A DNA stretch of 64,000 bases from Candidatus Saccharimonadota bacterium (GTDB lineage: Bacteria > Patescibacteriota > Saccharimonadia > Saccharimonadales > Saccharimonadaceae), in contig JAFWDS010000033.1 in assembly GCA_017516075.1 (NCBI GenBank), positions 1 to 64,000 on the forward strand. The letters are read 5' to 3'. Below the pieces are notes generated by a model. That model was given only the letters and a program-made list of their open reading frames with translations, searched no databases and was not told where the DNA came from. This document shows, one piece after another, positions 50,769-59,481 of this stretch. Within the stretch, counting starts at the first letter, position 1, and each line of letters begins with the position of its first letter. The position numbers and the translations under genes were made by a program.

Positions 50769-52592
50769 ATGGGTAAAAAGAAGAAACTGACGGCGGCAGA
50801 GATAGCAGCGCAAAACGAAGCGATGGAGGCGGCGGAAATCCAGCGAGCTTTTGAACAGGGTACGAACACGCTGAGAGATTTGATTTCGCCATCGGCTATC
50901 GAAATACACTCAGATTATTTTAGGCTTGGTAATAAATACGGCAGAACGATGTATGTTTATGGATATCCAAGGATGCTCTATACTGGGTGGCTTTCGCCGA
51001 TTATTAATATCGACGAGGTGCTTGATGTGTCGATGTATATTTATCCGGTAGAATCAGCGGTGATTATGAAAAACTTGCGCACAAAGGTGACGCAGCTTGA
51101 GGCTTCGATGAATATCAACATGGAAAAGGGCAAGGTGCGTGATCCGGAGCTGGAGGCGGCGATTTCTGATGCCGAGGAACTTCGTGACCAATTGCAGCTA
51201 GGGGCAGAAAAGTTCTTCCGATTTGGACTATATATTACATTGTGGGCGGATTCTCTAGATGAGATGAAATTTGTACAGCAGAAAATTGAGACGATTTTTG
51301 GTCAGCAGATGGTGTTTTCGAAGGTAGCAAATTCACAACAAGAGCAGGGGCTAAACTCGATTATGCCACAGTGCTTGGATCAATTGCAGATTCGACGGAA
51401 TATGAATACTGGTGCGATTTCGACATCATTCCCGTTTACGTCAGCAGATTTGACGCAAGATAAGGGAATTTTGTATGGCATCAACATGCATAATAATGGT
51501 TTGGTGATTTTTGATCGGTTTAGTTTAGAAAATGCCAACATGGTGGTGTTTGCGAAATCTGGTGCAGGTAAATCGTTCACAGTGAAACTCGAGGCTCTGC
51601 GGTCGATGATGGTGGGCGCAGAAGTTTTGATTATTGACCCTGAAAATGAATATCAGAAACTAAGCGATGCGGTGGGCGGGTCGTATATTAGGTTGTCTCT
51701 TAATTCGGATGTGAGAATTAACCCATTTGATCTTCCTAAGGTGGTGGATGCGGAAGATTCTGATGATGCTTTGCGTGCGAATTTGGTGACGCTGCATGGG
51801 TTGTTTAGATTGATGCTAGGGGGGAATCAGATTTCTAGCGGTGGAAGCGTGGTGCCGGCATTGACAGCGGCGGAAGAGGCAGATTTGGACCAGGCCTTGA
51901 TTGATACTTATGCGAGGGCCGGGATTACGTCGGACCCGTTGACGCACCAGTCGACTCCGCCGACGATTGCGAATCTATACGATACTTTGCTACATATGGA
52001 AGGAACTGGGCCGCAACTGGCACAGAGGCTGCGCAAATACACCACGGGTACGTTTGCGGGGATTTTCTCGCAACAGTCGAATGTTGACATCAATAATCAG
52101 ATGGTGGTGTTTAACATTCGCGATCTCGAAGATGAGCTAAGGCCGGTGGCGATGTATATTGTGCTTTCACATATTTGGAATATTGTGAGGGCGTCGCAGA
52201 AAAAGCGTCTTCTAATCGTGGATGAGGCGTGGCAGCTGATGAAATATGAAGATTCGGCGAATTTCTTGTTCTCGCTAGCGAAGCGTGCACGTAAATATTA
52301 TCTGGGTCTCACAACGATTACGCAGGACGTGGAAGATTTCATGAGTACTAAAATGGGTCGCGCGATTGTGGGAAACTCGTCGATGCAGCTTCTTTTGAAG
52401 CAATCGGTGTCGGCGGTGGATGTGCTATCTGATGTGTTTAAATTGACCGAAGAAGAGAAGAGAAGATTGTCGAATTTCCCAGTAGGGCAAGGGTTGTTCT
52501 TTGCCGGACAGAATCACGTACATATTCAGATTATTGCGTCAGAAACTGAAGAGAGTTTGATTACAACCAATCCAGGTGCAAAGAAAGCATAA
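50769..52592 (+). CDS. virB4: VirB4-family type IV secretion ATPase
   Basis: 607 residues. It opens with a Lys-rich stretch and the VirB4 region SDYFRLGNKYGRTMYVYGYPR. The ATPase core has Walker A FAKSGAGKSFTVKLEALR, LIIDPENEYQKL, the Walker B KRLLIVDEAWQLM and GLTTITQDVEDF. It powers pilus or substrate translocation and is the most conserved protein of this locus. AAAGGAG precedes the ATG by 9 nt. The stop lies just before the CIRCE element of dnaJ. Confidence 0.93.
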   Translation: MGKKKKLTAAEIAAQNEAMEAAEIQRAFEQGTNTLRDLISPSAIEIHSDYFRLGNKYGRTMYVYGYPRMLYTGWLSPIINIDEVLDVSMYIYPVESAVIMKNLRTKVTQLEASMNINMEKGKVRDPELEAAISDAEELRDQLQLGAEKFFRFGLYITLWADSLDEMKFVQQKIETIFGQQMVFSKVANSQQEQGLNSIMPQCLDQLQIRRNMNTGAISTSFPFTSADLTQDKGILYGINMHNNGLVIFDRFSLENANMVVFAKSGAGKSFTVKLEALRSMMVGAEVLIIDPENEYQKLSDAVGGSYIRLSLNSDVRINPFDLPKVVDAEDSDDALRANLVTLHGLFRLMLGGNQISSGGSVVPALTAAEEADLDQALIDTYARAGITSDPLTHQSTPPTIANLYDTLLHMEGTGPQLAQRLRKYTTGTFAGIFSQQSNVDINNQMVVFNIRDLEDELRPVAMYIVLSHIWNIVRASQKKRLLIVDEAWQLMKYEDSANFLFSLAKRARKYYLGLTTITQDVEDFMSTKMGRAIVGNSSMQLLLKQSVSAVDVLSDVFKLTEEEKRRLSNFPVGQGLFFAGQNHVHIQIIASETEESLITTNPGAKKA

Positions 52593-52593
52593 T

Positions 52594-52620
52594 TTAGCAC
52601 TCTTGCATTTGGAGTGCTAG
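52594..52620 (+). promoter_or_regulatory. CIRCE operator (HrcA site) upstream of dnaJ
   Basis: TTAGCACTC-N9-GAGTGCTAG, one base from the consensus. TTGCAT (52604-52609) inside it, a 16-bp spacer and TATAAT (52626-52631) repeat the architecture of the groES promoter. Confidence 0.92.
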
Positions 52621-52638
52621 TAGTGTATAATGGTTTTT

Positions 52639-53556
52639 ATGGCTAGTAAACGAGATTATTATGAAGTTCTTGGCGTGTCAAAAAACGCATCTGATGACGA
52701 AATAAAAAAGGCTTATAGGAAGCTGGCGGTGAAATATCATCCAGATAAGAATCCCGGGGATAAAGAAGCCGAGGCGAAGTTTAAAGAGATTAATGAGGCG
52801 CATGACGTGCTTTCTGACAAGCAAAAGCGGGCACGTTATGATCAATTTGGGCATGCAGGTGTAGGAGGGGCTTCTGGCAATCCATTCGGGGCTGGCGGAA
52901 ATCCATTTGCTGGCGGAGCATTTAATTATAATGGTCAGACGTTTAACTTTGATTTTGGTGGTGCTGGTGGGTCGATGTTTGATGATATTTTGGGTAGTAT
53001 TTTTGGCAATGGAGCGAGAAGGGCGAGGCGTGGTGCAGATTATCAGACATCTGTGACTTTGACATTTGAGGAAGCTATTTTTGGAACAAATAAGAAAGTA
53101 TCGACAAATAGTGGAGAAGAAATTAAGTTGAAAATCCCCGCAGGAATCGACGATGGAATGTCGATTCGTTTGCATGGTAAGGGTGGTCCGGCGCCAGAGG
53201 GCGGAACGGAACCAGGTGATTTATATGTAAAGATTCGGGTAAAACCGCATAAACATCTGACAAGGGAAGGGGCGATTATTCTATCTGAAGAGCGTATTAG
53301 TATGGTGGACGCGGCGCTTGGGTGCGAAATAGATGTGGAGACAGTGGATGGGACTGTGACGATGAAAGTCCCGGCAGGGACGCAGTCCGGGACGCCATTT
53401 AAACTTTCTGGGCATGGTGTGCCGTTTCGGGGCGATGGAGATAGAGGGCCACATATCGTGACGATTATTGTAGAAACGCCAAAGAATTTGTCGAAAAAGC
53501 AAAAAGAACTATTGGAAGAATTTAAAAATAGTAAGAAACGTGGGTTTTGGGGCTAG
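52639..53556 (+). CDS. DnaJ-family co-chaperone without zinc finger (CbpA-like)
   Basis: 305 residues from the ATG at 52639; the ATG at 52630 overlaps the -10 box and is unlikely. The J domain (1-70) has [11 protein letters not shown] with the HPD motif. A Gly/Phe-rich region (about 75-125) follows, then directly the C-terminal substrate domains ([18 protein letters not shown]...[39 protein letters not shown]). The CXXCXGXG zinc repeats of classical DnaJ are missing, so this is the class B form. It stimulates DnaK. Leader is absent or minimal (TATAAT 7 nt before ATG). CIRCE-controlled. Confidence 0.92.
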   Translation: MASKRDYYEVLGVSKNASDDEIKKAYRKLAVKYHPDKNPGDKEAEAKFKEINEAHDVLSDKQKRARYDQFGHAGVGGASGNPFGAGGNPFAGGAFNYNGQTFNFDFGGAGGSMFDDILGSIFGNGARRARRGADYQTSVTLTFEEAIFGTNKKVSTNSGEEIKLKIPAGIDDGMSIRLHGKGGPAPEGGTEPGDLYVKIRVKPHKHLTREGAIILSEERISMVDAALGCEIDVETVDGTVTMKVPAGTQSGTPFKLSGHGVPFRGDGDRGPHIVTIIVETPKNLSKKQKELLEEFKNSKKRGFWG

Positions 53557-53561
53557 AGGTT

Positions 53562-53876
53562 TTAGCTATTTAATAATAGTTTGATATTTCGGCGAGAATA
53601 GACTATTCTATAGATGATTACTTCGTGTTTGTCGGAGTTTACGATATAAATTGCAGTGTAGTTTCCAAAATGACTGAATCTGAATTCGTATTTGTCATGC
53701 ATGATGTGTGCTGGGTTTGCTTCTGGGAAAAAAGCCAGTTTTGCGCATTTGTCTAGAATGCCGTTTGTAACTTTTTTGGCTGCGAGGGGGTTTTCTAATA
53801 CGTTATAAATATAGTCGTAGATTTGTAACAGATCAAAATCTGCTTGGTCGTTCATTTTTACGACGTATTTTTTCAT
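53562..53876 (-). CDS. RelE/ParE-family toxin
   Basis: 104 residues. Typical features: KYVVKMNDQADFDLLQIYDYI at the N-terminus, a middle helix LAAKKVTNGIL, and the C-terminal strands YEFRFSHFGNYTAIYIV and EVIIYRIVYSRRNIK. Such proteins cleave mRNA at the ribosome (RelE) or poison gyrase (ParE). The start overlaps the antitoxin stop by 4 bp, as usual for such pairs. The dnaJ stop is only 5 bp away, convergent. Confidence 0.88.
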   Translation of the reverse strand: MKKYVVKMNDQADFDLLQIYDYIYNVLENPLAAKKVTNGILDKCAKLAFFPEANPAHIMHDKYEFRFSHFGNYTAIYIVNSDKHEVIIYRIVYSRRNIKLLLNS

Positions 53877-54235
53877 AGGGTAGAAACCTCTTGAATCATT
53901 GCTGCGCGGATTTTTCTGGATTCTTTGAACTCTTTTTCACGCTCTTTGATGTGGGTTTTAACATCATCGATGGAGTAGCGAATACCGGTATCGTTTTCTA
54001 TGCTTTCGTTTAGTAGTTTTTCTAGTTCTGCTTTGGTTTGAATGTTCATGTTTTCTGGTAAGGAACGTTCTGCCTTGGCTAGCTTTGCTTCGAAGGGGAC
54101 ACCACCTTCTTTAATGGTTTTTCGCATAGTCATATTGACCAAGTCGGAGATGGTCAGTCCTAATTCTTTGAGAACTTGCTCTGCCTGCTCTTTTACTTCA
54201 GTATCTATTCTTATATGGATATCCGTTGTTGCCAT
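53873..54235 (-). CDS. RelB/DinJ-family antitoxin
   Basis: 120 residues, long for this family. The N-terminal ribbon-helix-helix is TDIHIRIDTEVKEQAEQVLKELGLTISDLVNMTMRKTI. The remaining 80 residues are a charged helical tail that should wrap the toxin. GGAG precedes the ATG. It represses its own promoter in characterised relatives, and an operator-like palindrome lies upstream at 54268-54282. Confidence 0.88.
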   Translation of the reverse strand: MATTDIHIRIDTEVKEQAEQVLKELGLTISDLVNMTMRKTIKEGGVPFEAKLAKAERSLPENMNIQTKAELEKLLNESIENDTGIRYSIDDVKTHIKEREKEFKESRKIRAAMIQEVSTL

Positions 54236-54267
54236 AATTGCTCCTTTTTTCTATTATACCACAAAAT

Positions 54268-54282
54268 ATCCACATTGTGGAT
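54268..54282. promoter_or_regulatory. Operator-like palindrome of the toxin-antitoxin operon
   Basis: ATCCACA (54268-54274), one central base, TGTGGAT (54276-54282), just upstream of the TATAAT on the minus strand (54254-54259). Confidence 0.55.
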
Positions 54283-54336
54283 GAGACGACAATGGACGAT
54301 ACTGATGAATATTTGCTTAAAAGTGTGTTTGTTGTG

Positions 54337-54555
54337 TTAAATAATTAGTCTAGTTTCGACAAGACCGGTGGTGACGTTTCGGACGACGAGGTCGACGCCG
54401 TTTGAAGCGCGTTCGATGCGGTGGGTGACCCAGCCGGAAGAATTGCGTACGACAAGGGAATTTGAGACTAAACTCCCTTCGATATAAGAACAGGAGCCAT
54501 CTGGTGCATGATAGATGACTCCATTTCTGACTAGCATTTCTTCTAAACGTCCCAT
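54337..54555 (-). CDS. Small hypothetical protein
   Basis: 72 residues from the ATG at 54555, which has GGAGG 8 nt upstream (an in-frame GTG at 54570 lacks one). The sequence is beta-like with alternating hydrophobics (SNSLVVRNSSGWVTHRI, VDLVVRNVTTGLVETRLII). No signal peptide, membrane helix or known motif. Located between the toxin-antitoxin pair and the surface protein. The clear ribosome site supports it as a real gene. Confidence 0.6.
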   Translation of the reverse strand: MGRLEEMLVRNGVIYHAPDGSCSYIEGSLVSNSLVVRNSSGWVTHRIERASNGVDLVVRNVTTGLVETRLII

Positions 54556-54674
54556 CGGACTTACCTCCACACTGAATTATTAAGTTATTTTAATATAGTT
54601 TACTCGGATTTCGAGAAAATGCAAGAGGGAAAATGATTTTGTGGAGTGGGCAGATAGCTCGGGATAATGAGGTA

Positions 54675-57557
54675 TTATGAACTACCTAGTATACATCGTA
54701 TAGAGAGACCGTAGCTGCGATCGCTGAGGCCGCTGCGGACGCTTGTAGCGCGCACGTGGCGACTGTACATAATGAGGGTACTGGTCCAAGTAGAAGACCA
54801 GAAGTAGCCGTTCGTACCAAGATCGATCCGCGAGCTACCACTGTTAAGATAGCCCGACAAGGGAGTAGATAAGGCGGTGTTATGTGCGACAGCTGCTGTT
54901 AAAGCAGTTTGTCCTCCTAGAGTACCGCCACCGCTGTAAGCGGAATAGAGGGCGCTGAATTCTCCAGTATAATTTGGTAAATGCCAACCAGCGGGGCAGA
55001 TGTCACCCTCTATATCGCGATAGGAGCTGGTGTTGGGGTCGCTGGATGGGGAGCCGGTGGAGCTAGTACCACTACCCCAGCAATAGGTGCCGGCAGAAGT
55101 AGCACAATAGTTGTAATAAACGCCTACTTTACCACTGCCAAGCCCAAAGGTAACAGGAGCGATGTCGTCTTTGAAACTAGCGGCTGCCTGGGGGACGGAA
55201 TAACTGTAGCTACTGGTCCACTCGGAGCCGGAAAGACCGGCGGTGGGGTATTGGTCGGTAGTAGTGCCAGTGCTGGTGCCTTTGAGGTAGGCGAGCTGGG
55301 CGTCGGTAGCATTGGTGTTAGTGGAACTGAGTGTGTTAATCACGGTAGAGCTCGTGAGGTCTAGTCTGAGGTTATCCAGCATCCAAATGTTGCCATCACA
55401 GAGCCTGGCTACATAGTAGGCTTCGTTATCGCGCGGGTCGTAGACCAGCTGTGGAATGACAGCTTCGTTCTTACAGTTACTGGAGACTGGGTCTGTGGGG
55501 ACGGTGAGAGTAGAGATACTCGTGGTAGCCTCCTGGCCTGTAACTGTAATAGTGGCGTCGCTCACTACGGTATAGGTAGTAGTGGGAGCGGATGAATTTG
55601 CTATAGTACCAGCAGTGGCAGACCAACTGTTTAGTCCATATTTGGTCGGAAAGACGCCGGAGATTTGGTATTCTCCGCCTAGGACCTGAGTAGTTTGTCC
55701 ATTAGTATAGGTAGTGCCGTCAAAATAGATGCCGGTGGCGCCCGCGCCTATGTTAAAGGTGATGGTATAGACCTTGTCCCACTGAGCGTAGAGAGTAACG
55801 GTAGTAGCAGCAGTACCAGTTCTGGCATAGTACTGGGCAGCATCCTGATAGCTGGTGCCACTACCGTCTGGCTCGGTGTTCCAGCTATTAAAGGCGTAAC
55901 CAGTGCGAGAAAAGCCATTAGTGGGTAGGGTGTTTAGTGTATTGGCGTTGTAAGTCTGGCTACTCATAGTACCAGTAGCGTCACTGGCATTCTTATTAAA
56001 GGTGATGGTGGTAGAGCCGGTATTATCCTGTCTAGCGACGCAACGTACGGAGAAACCTCTGCCGCGTGGTGAATTGGAAGAATTGTAATAAGTGGGATAA
56101 AGGCCAGAACTATAAAAGTATGGAGCATAGGCAACGGAACTGCTATAAACTGTACTGGTCCAATATCTGCCATAAGTACCTAGTTGAGTGGGCGCTGAGG
56201 TGCCATTTTTATAGCCAGCGGCAACCATATACATAGGGTTGTTTCTAATATTAATCCAGCCAGTGCTGTTGTCTGGATTATATGTTGCAGTGCCAGTACC
56301 AGTGATATAGTTCTGTGCCAAACCTTCATTGACCCAAGTATAGTTAATCTCACTGTAGTAGCCTGGGTCGGTGCTAGTAGTACTGGTTCTACTTGCTGGC
56401 AATCTCCAGCCAGCGGGGCAAATGGAATCTGGTGCAGTAGCATAGTTTGCCGTGAGAGAACTGGTATCATTAGAGGCTACAGCGGCGGACCAGTTGTAAT
56501 AGTTTCCTAAATGATAATGAGGACAGGTACCGTCCGTGTGGGCGGTTTCGCAGGCAGACTTGGTGGTATAGCTAGTAGTAGAACCAGAAGTAGAAACATA
56601 ATGGTAAACATAACCATAATCAAAGGAGGCAGGAGCGGTACTAGTATTAGTGCCATAGTCTGTGGCAGTAGTAACGGTAGCAGTGTTGGGTGTCCAAGTA
56701 GCCGTAGTGTCTAGCGTAGTCCAACCCAGGTCAGTGTTGGCGTGGGTAAGAGCAGAGACATTAGTGGGTGTAGTTTCTAAGTCTAGATCTAGGTTCTGCG
56801 TCATCCAGACTCTGCCGTCTTTCATTTTAGCGACATAGTATTCTTTCCAATCACGGTTGTCTTTGAGTTTGTACTGCCTGCCTTCTATCATGGAGTCAAT
56901 GATGGCGGCACTATTAGTGCCACTTAAATCTTGCATACAAAGAGCATCACCAATAGTAGTAGCAGCAGAATTACAGCCTAAGTTAGCGATAGCAGTAATC
57001 ACAAAAGTATTCTCATAGGAACCAGTAGTAGTCTCCGTGGTAGCTCTAGCGCCAATGGCTAGAGTGTAGTTGCCAGTAGTATTATCGGTACTAGTTTGAT
57101 CTATGATATCACCGTTACCGCTAGGGGCTGGGCGGAAGGAAGTATTATCACTAGAATTAAATTTACTAGGAAGATAACCCCACATATTATTATATTGAGT
57201 GTTAGACGCATTAGAAAAGTCATTTTCAGTGAGAGCTGAAGAGATAGAAGTAAACTTCTTGGTATTATCTACAGTGTGAACGAGACTAGTAGCATCAGCT
57301 CCAGTGGAGGCAGAATAAACTCCGAGAGTATATCCACCCGCACCTGACAAAGTAACAGAAATATCTATACTGCTAGATTTAGCAAAAGTGCCACTACTAG
57401 ATTTTGGGATGAGATTTAAAACTACGCTGTTGCTGCTGACACTTAAGGAAACCGAGTTATCTGCGAAGACTGATTCTGGGCGAAAATAGCAAACGAAAAA
57501 GCTAGCCAGAAGTGGCATGAAGAATGCGAGAAACAATTTATTTGTATTTCTTTTCAC
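54675..57557 (-). CDS. Secreted surface protein with two Fib_succ_major domains
   Basis: 960 residues, starting at a GTG with AGGTG upstream. A signal peptide (about 1-32), a Ser/Thr-rich beta domain (about 33-205), a first Fib_succ_major domain (about 225-505, opening KLKDNRDWKEYYVAKMKDG, closing FSVRCVAR), an InlB-type repeat (about 515-592, RTGYAFNSWN...VTLYAQW), a beta domain (about 595-690), and a second Fib_succ_major domain (about 695-958, opening DPRDNEAYYVARLCDGNIWM, closing SIRCILGSS). It is a paralogue of the proteins at 1-6471 and 33273-35036, with the same C-rich codon use. Likely host or cell-surface binding. Confidence 0.85.
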   Translation of the reverse strand: MKRNTNKLFLAFFMPLLASFFVCYFRPESVFADNSVSLSVSSNSVVLNLIPKSSSGTFAKSSSIDISVTLSGAGGYTLGVYSASTGADATSLVHTVDNTKKFTSISSALTENDFSNASNTQYNNMWGYLPSKFNSSDNTSFRPAPSGNGDIIDQTSTDNTTGNYTLAIGARATTETTTGSYENTFVITAIANLGCNSAATTIGDALCMQDLSGTNSAAIIDSMIEGRQYKLKDNRDWKEYYVAKMKDGRVWMTQNLDLDLETTPTNVSALTHANTDLGWTTLDTTATWTPNTATVTTATDYGTNTSTAPASFDYGYVYHYVSTSGSTTSYTTKSACETAHTDGTCPHYHLGNYYNWSAAVASNDTSSLTANYATAPDSICPAGWRLPASRTSTTSTDPGYYSEINYTWVNEGLAQNYITGTGTATYNPDNSTGWINIRNNPMYMVAAGYKNGTSAPTQLGTYGRYWTSTVYSSSVAYAPYFYSSGLYPTYYNSSNSPRGRGFSVRCVARQDNTGSTTITFNKNASDATGTMSSQTYNANTLNTLPTNGFSRTGYAFNSWNTEPDGSGTSYQDAAQYYARTGTAATTVTLYAQWDKVYTITFNIGAGATGIYFDGTTYTNGQTTQVLGGEYQISGVFPTKYGLNSWSATAGTIANSSAPTTTYTVVSDATITVTGQEATTSISTLTVPTDPVSSNCKNEAVIPQLVYDPRDNEAYYVARLCDGNIWMLDNLRLDLTSSTVINTLSSTNTNATDAQLAYLKGTSTGTTTDQYPTAGLSGSEWTSSYSYSVPQAAASFKDDIAPVTFGLGSGKVGVYYNYCATSAGTYCWGSGTSSTGSPSSDPNTSSYRDIEGDICPAGWHLPNYTGEFSALYSAYSGGGTLGGQTALTAAVAHNTALSTPLSGYLNSGSSRIDLGTNGYFWSSTWTSTLIMYSRHVRATSVRSGLSDRSYGLSIRCILGSS
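54678..54860 (-). other. Candidate hypervariable (DGR-type) region at the C-terminus
   Basis: The last codons before the stop include a run AGC GAT CGC AGC TAC GGT between framework codons, plus AGT CGC CAC GTG CGC GCT ACA AGC. Most variable codons can be reached from AAC by changing adenines only. Compared with the other two proteins the framework TTC TGG TCT TCT ACT and CGC TGT is retained. Inference only; no template seen. Confidence 0.35.
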
Positions 57558-57709
57558 TTAAAACACACCTATTTGTTAATATATGACCTTTATGTCTTTC
57601 TTATTTTATAATGCTTATTTATAAAATGCAAGAGTTTTTGTGGAAGTTTGGTGGATTTTGTGGTATAATAAGGGTGGAAATTTATTAATTTGAAATTATT
57701 TGTTAAAGG

Positions 57710-57732
57710 GCTGATATAAGGAAAATATCAGC
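57710..57732 (+). promoter_or_regulatory. Leader hairpin before rny
   Basis: GCTGATAT (57710-57717), 7-nt loop, ATATCAGC (57725-57732), 20 nt before the ATG and downstream of a TATAAT at 57664-57669. It could protect the leader or act in feedback. Confidence 0.5.
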
Positions 57733-57752
57733 AAACAATTAGAAAGGGTAAT

Positions 57753-59270
57753 ATGGAAATAGTGATTCCAATTATTGCCGCCATAGCAGGACTCGCTGTT
57801 GGGGCTGGTGGGATTTTTGCTTACAATAAAAAGAACGAAAATGGCGGAAAAGATAAGGCTGACGATTTGATTCGCAAGGCAAAAAGAGAGGCTTCTGACA
57901 TTGTTTTGTCGGCAAAAAAAGAAGCATCATCAATTGCCGAAAAGAATCAAGCGGAAGAAAACGAACGTCGCAAGGAATGGAAAAAGACGGAAAATCGTTT
58001 GGCGGAACGCGAAACGACTTTGGATGCGAAGCTCGATCAGCTAGAGAAAAAGACCGAAAAACTTGGAAAAGAAGAACGCGAACTAGAAGAATTGAAAAAG
58101 GAAGTACGCGAGATTCGCAATAAACAGCATGAGAAGTTGGAGAAGATTGCGGGTCTGTCTAAAACCGATGCGCGTGATAAGTTGATGAAGATGACAGAAA
58201 ATGATATAAAGCAAGATTTGGCGAATTTGGTAGTAAAGGAGCAGAAGGAAATCAAACACGAAATTGACGAGACGGCACAGGCGGCGCTACTTACAGCGAT
58301 GGAAAGAATGTCGTCTGAAGTGACGGCGGATAGGACTATTACCGCTTTGAAACTGCCGGATGACGATATGAAGGGGCGGATTATTGGTAAGGAGGGACGC
58401 AATATTCAGGCTTTGCAGAGAGCGACTGGTGTGGACATTATGGTGGACGATACGCCAGGAATGGTGGTTTTGTCTTCATTTGATCCGATTAGGAGACAGG
58501 TGGCAAGATATGCCCTGGAGAGATTGATGAAAGATGGGCGAATTAATCCGGCTTCGATTGAGGAATCTGTAGCAAAGGCGGAGCGCGAGATTGAAAAAGA
58601 AGTAGTGCGTGCAGGTGAAGATGCGGCGCGTGAAGTGGGTGTGGTAGGAATTCCGCGGGAGATTCTGCATTTACTTGGGGAACTCAAGTTTAGGACTTCG
58701 TATGGGCAGAATGTGCTTTTGCATTCTATTGAAATGGCGCATATGGCTGGGATGATTGCAGAGGAAGTGGGTGCAGACAAAAGAGTAACTAAGACTGCGA
58801 CGCTGCTTCATGATATTGGCAAGGCGGTAACACATAAAATTGAAGGAAAGCATGCAGAGATTGGCGCGGAGCTCGCTAAAAAGTATGGTATGCCGGAACC
58901 GATTGTGCATGCAATGGCGGCACACCACGATGACATTGAACCGACTACTCCGGAAGCAGTAATCGTGAAGATTGTAGATGCGATTTCGGCGGCGAGACCA
59001 GGAGCTAGAAATATCTCAGCGGAGAACTTTGCGGAAAGAATGCGGGATCTTGAAAATATTGCAACATCGTTTCCGGGGATTGATAAAGCCTATGCGATTT
59101 CGGCGGGTCGTGAGATTCGCGTAATTGTAGAACCAAAGCAAATTGACGATCTTTCGGCTTTGAAATTGGCGCGTGATATAGCGAATAAGATTGAGGCAAC
59201 AATGTCTTATCCTGGCATTATTAAAGTTAATGTAATTCGGGAAACTAGAGCGGTAGAATACGCAAAGTAG
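57753..59270 (+). CDS. rny: Ribonuclease Y
   Basis: 505 residues, standard for RNase Y. An N-terminal membrane helix (about 4-24), a long coiled coil (about 30-190, Lys/Glu-rich), a KH domain (GRIIGKEGRNIQALQRATGVDIMVDDTPG), and an HD domain with LLHDIGKAVTHKIEGKHAEIG and AHHDDIEP. It is the membrane-bound endonuclease that starts mRNA decay. AAAGG lies upstream. A terminator follows 24 bp after the stop. Confidence 0.97.
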   Translation: MEIVIPIIAAIAGLAVGAGGIFAYNKKNENGGKDKADDLIRKAKREASDIVLSAKKEASSIAEKNQAEENERRKEWKKTENRLAERETTLDAKLDQLEKKTEKLGKEERELEELKKEVREIRNKQHEKLEKIAGLSKTDARDKLMKMTENDIKQDLANLVVKEQKEIKHEIDETAQAALLTAMERMSSEVTADRTITALKLPDDDMKGRIIGKEGRNIQALQRATGVDIMVDDTPGMVVLSSFDPIRRQVARYALERLMKDGRINPASIEESVAKAEREIEKEVVRAGEDAAREVGVVGIPREILHLLGELKFRTSYGQNVLLHSIEMAHMAGMIAEEVGADKRVTKTATLLHDIGKAVTHKIEGKHAEIGAELAKKYGMPEPIVHAMAAHHDDIEPTTPEAVIVKIVDAISAARPGARNISAENFAERMRDLENIATSFPGIDKAYAISAGREIRVIVEPKQIDDLSALKLARDIANKIEATMSYPGIIKVNVIRETRAVEYAK

Positions 59271-59481
59271 TCGTCGATTAATTGAAAAATGAAAAAGAGT
59301 CGGCGATAATTGCCGACTCTTTGGTGTGATGTGGTTAAGTTTTTTGCTTGATCTTGTCGAGCTCGATTCTTAAGTGAATGTGTTCATCCTGGAGAAAGTC
59401 GAAAAGCGTTTTGTGATAGCGCGCTCTTCTTTGAGCTTGTTATACCATATTTGATGAGAAAAGTAAAGATTGTGGTTATGG
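59271..59481. other. Intergenic region with terminator and a possible gene remnant
   Basis: 211 bp. After the rny terminator, the minus strand contains a frame of about 33 codons ending near 59338 (residues such as RYHKTLFDFLQDEH and RIELDKIKQKT) with protein-like composition, but it has no ATG, GTG or TTG upstream and is bounded by a stop. I take it as a remnant or chance. Confidence 0.4.
59294..59325. terminator. Bidirectional terminator after rny
   Basis: AAAGAGTCGGC (59294-59304), 7-nt loop, GCCGACTCTTT (59312-59322). Confidence 0.9.

Noticed and set aside
52630-52638. Upstream ATG start of dnaJ
   Set aside because: It overlaps the TATAAT box; the J domain starts after the second ATG.
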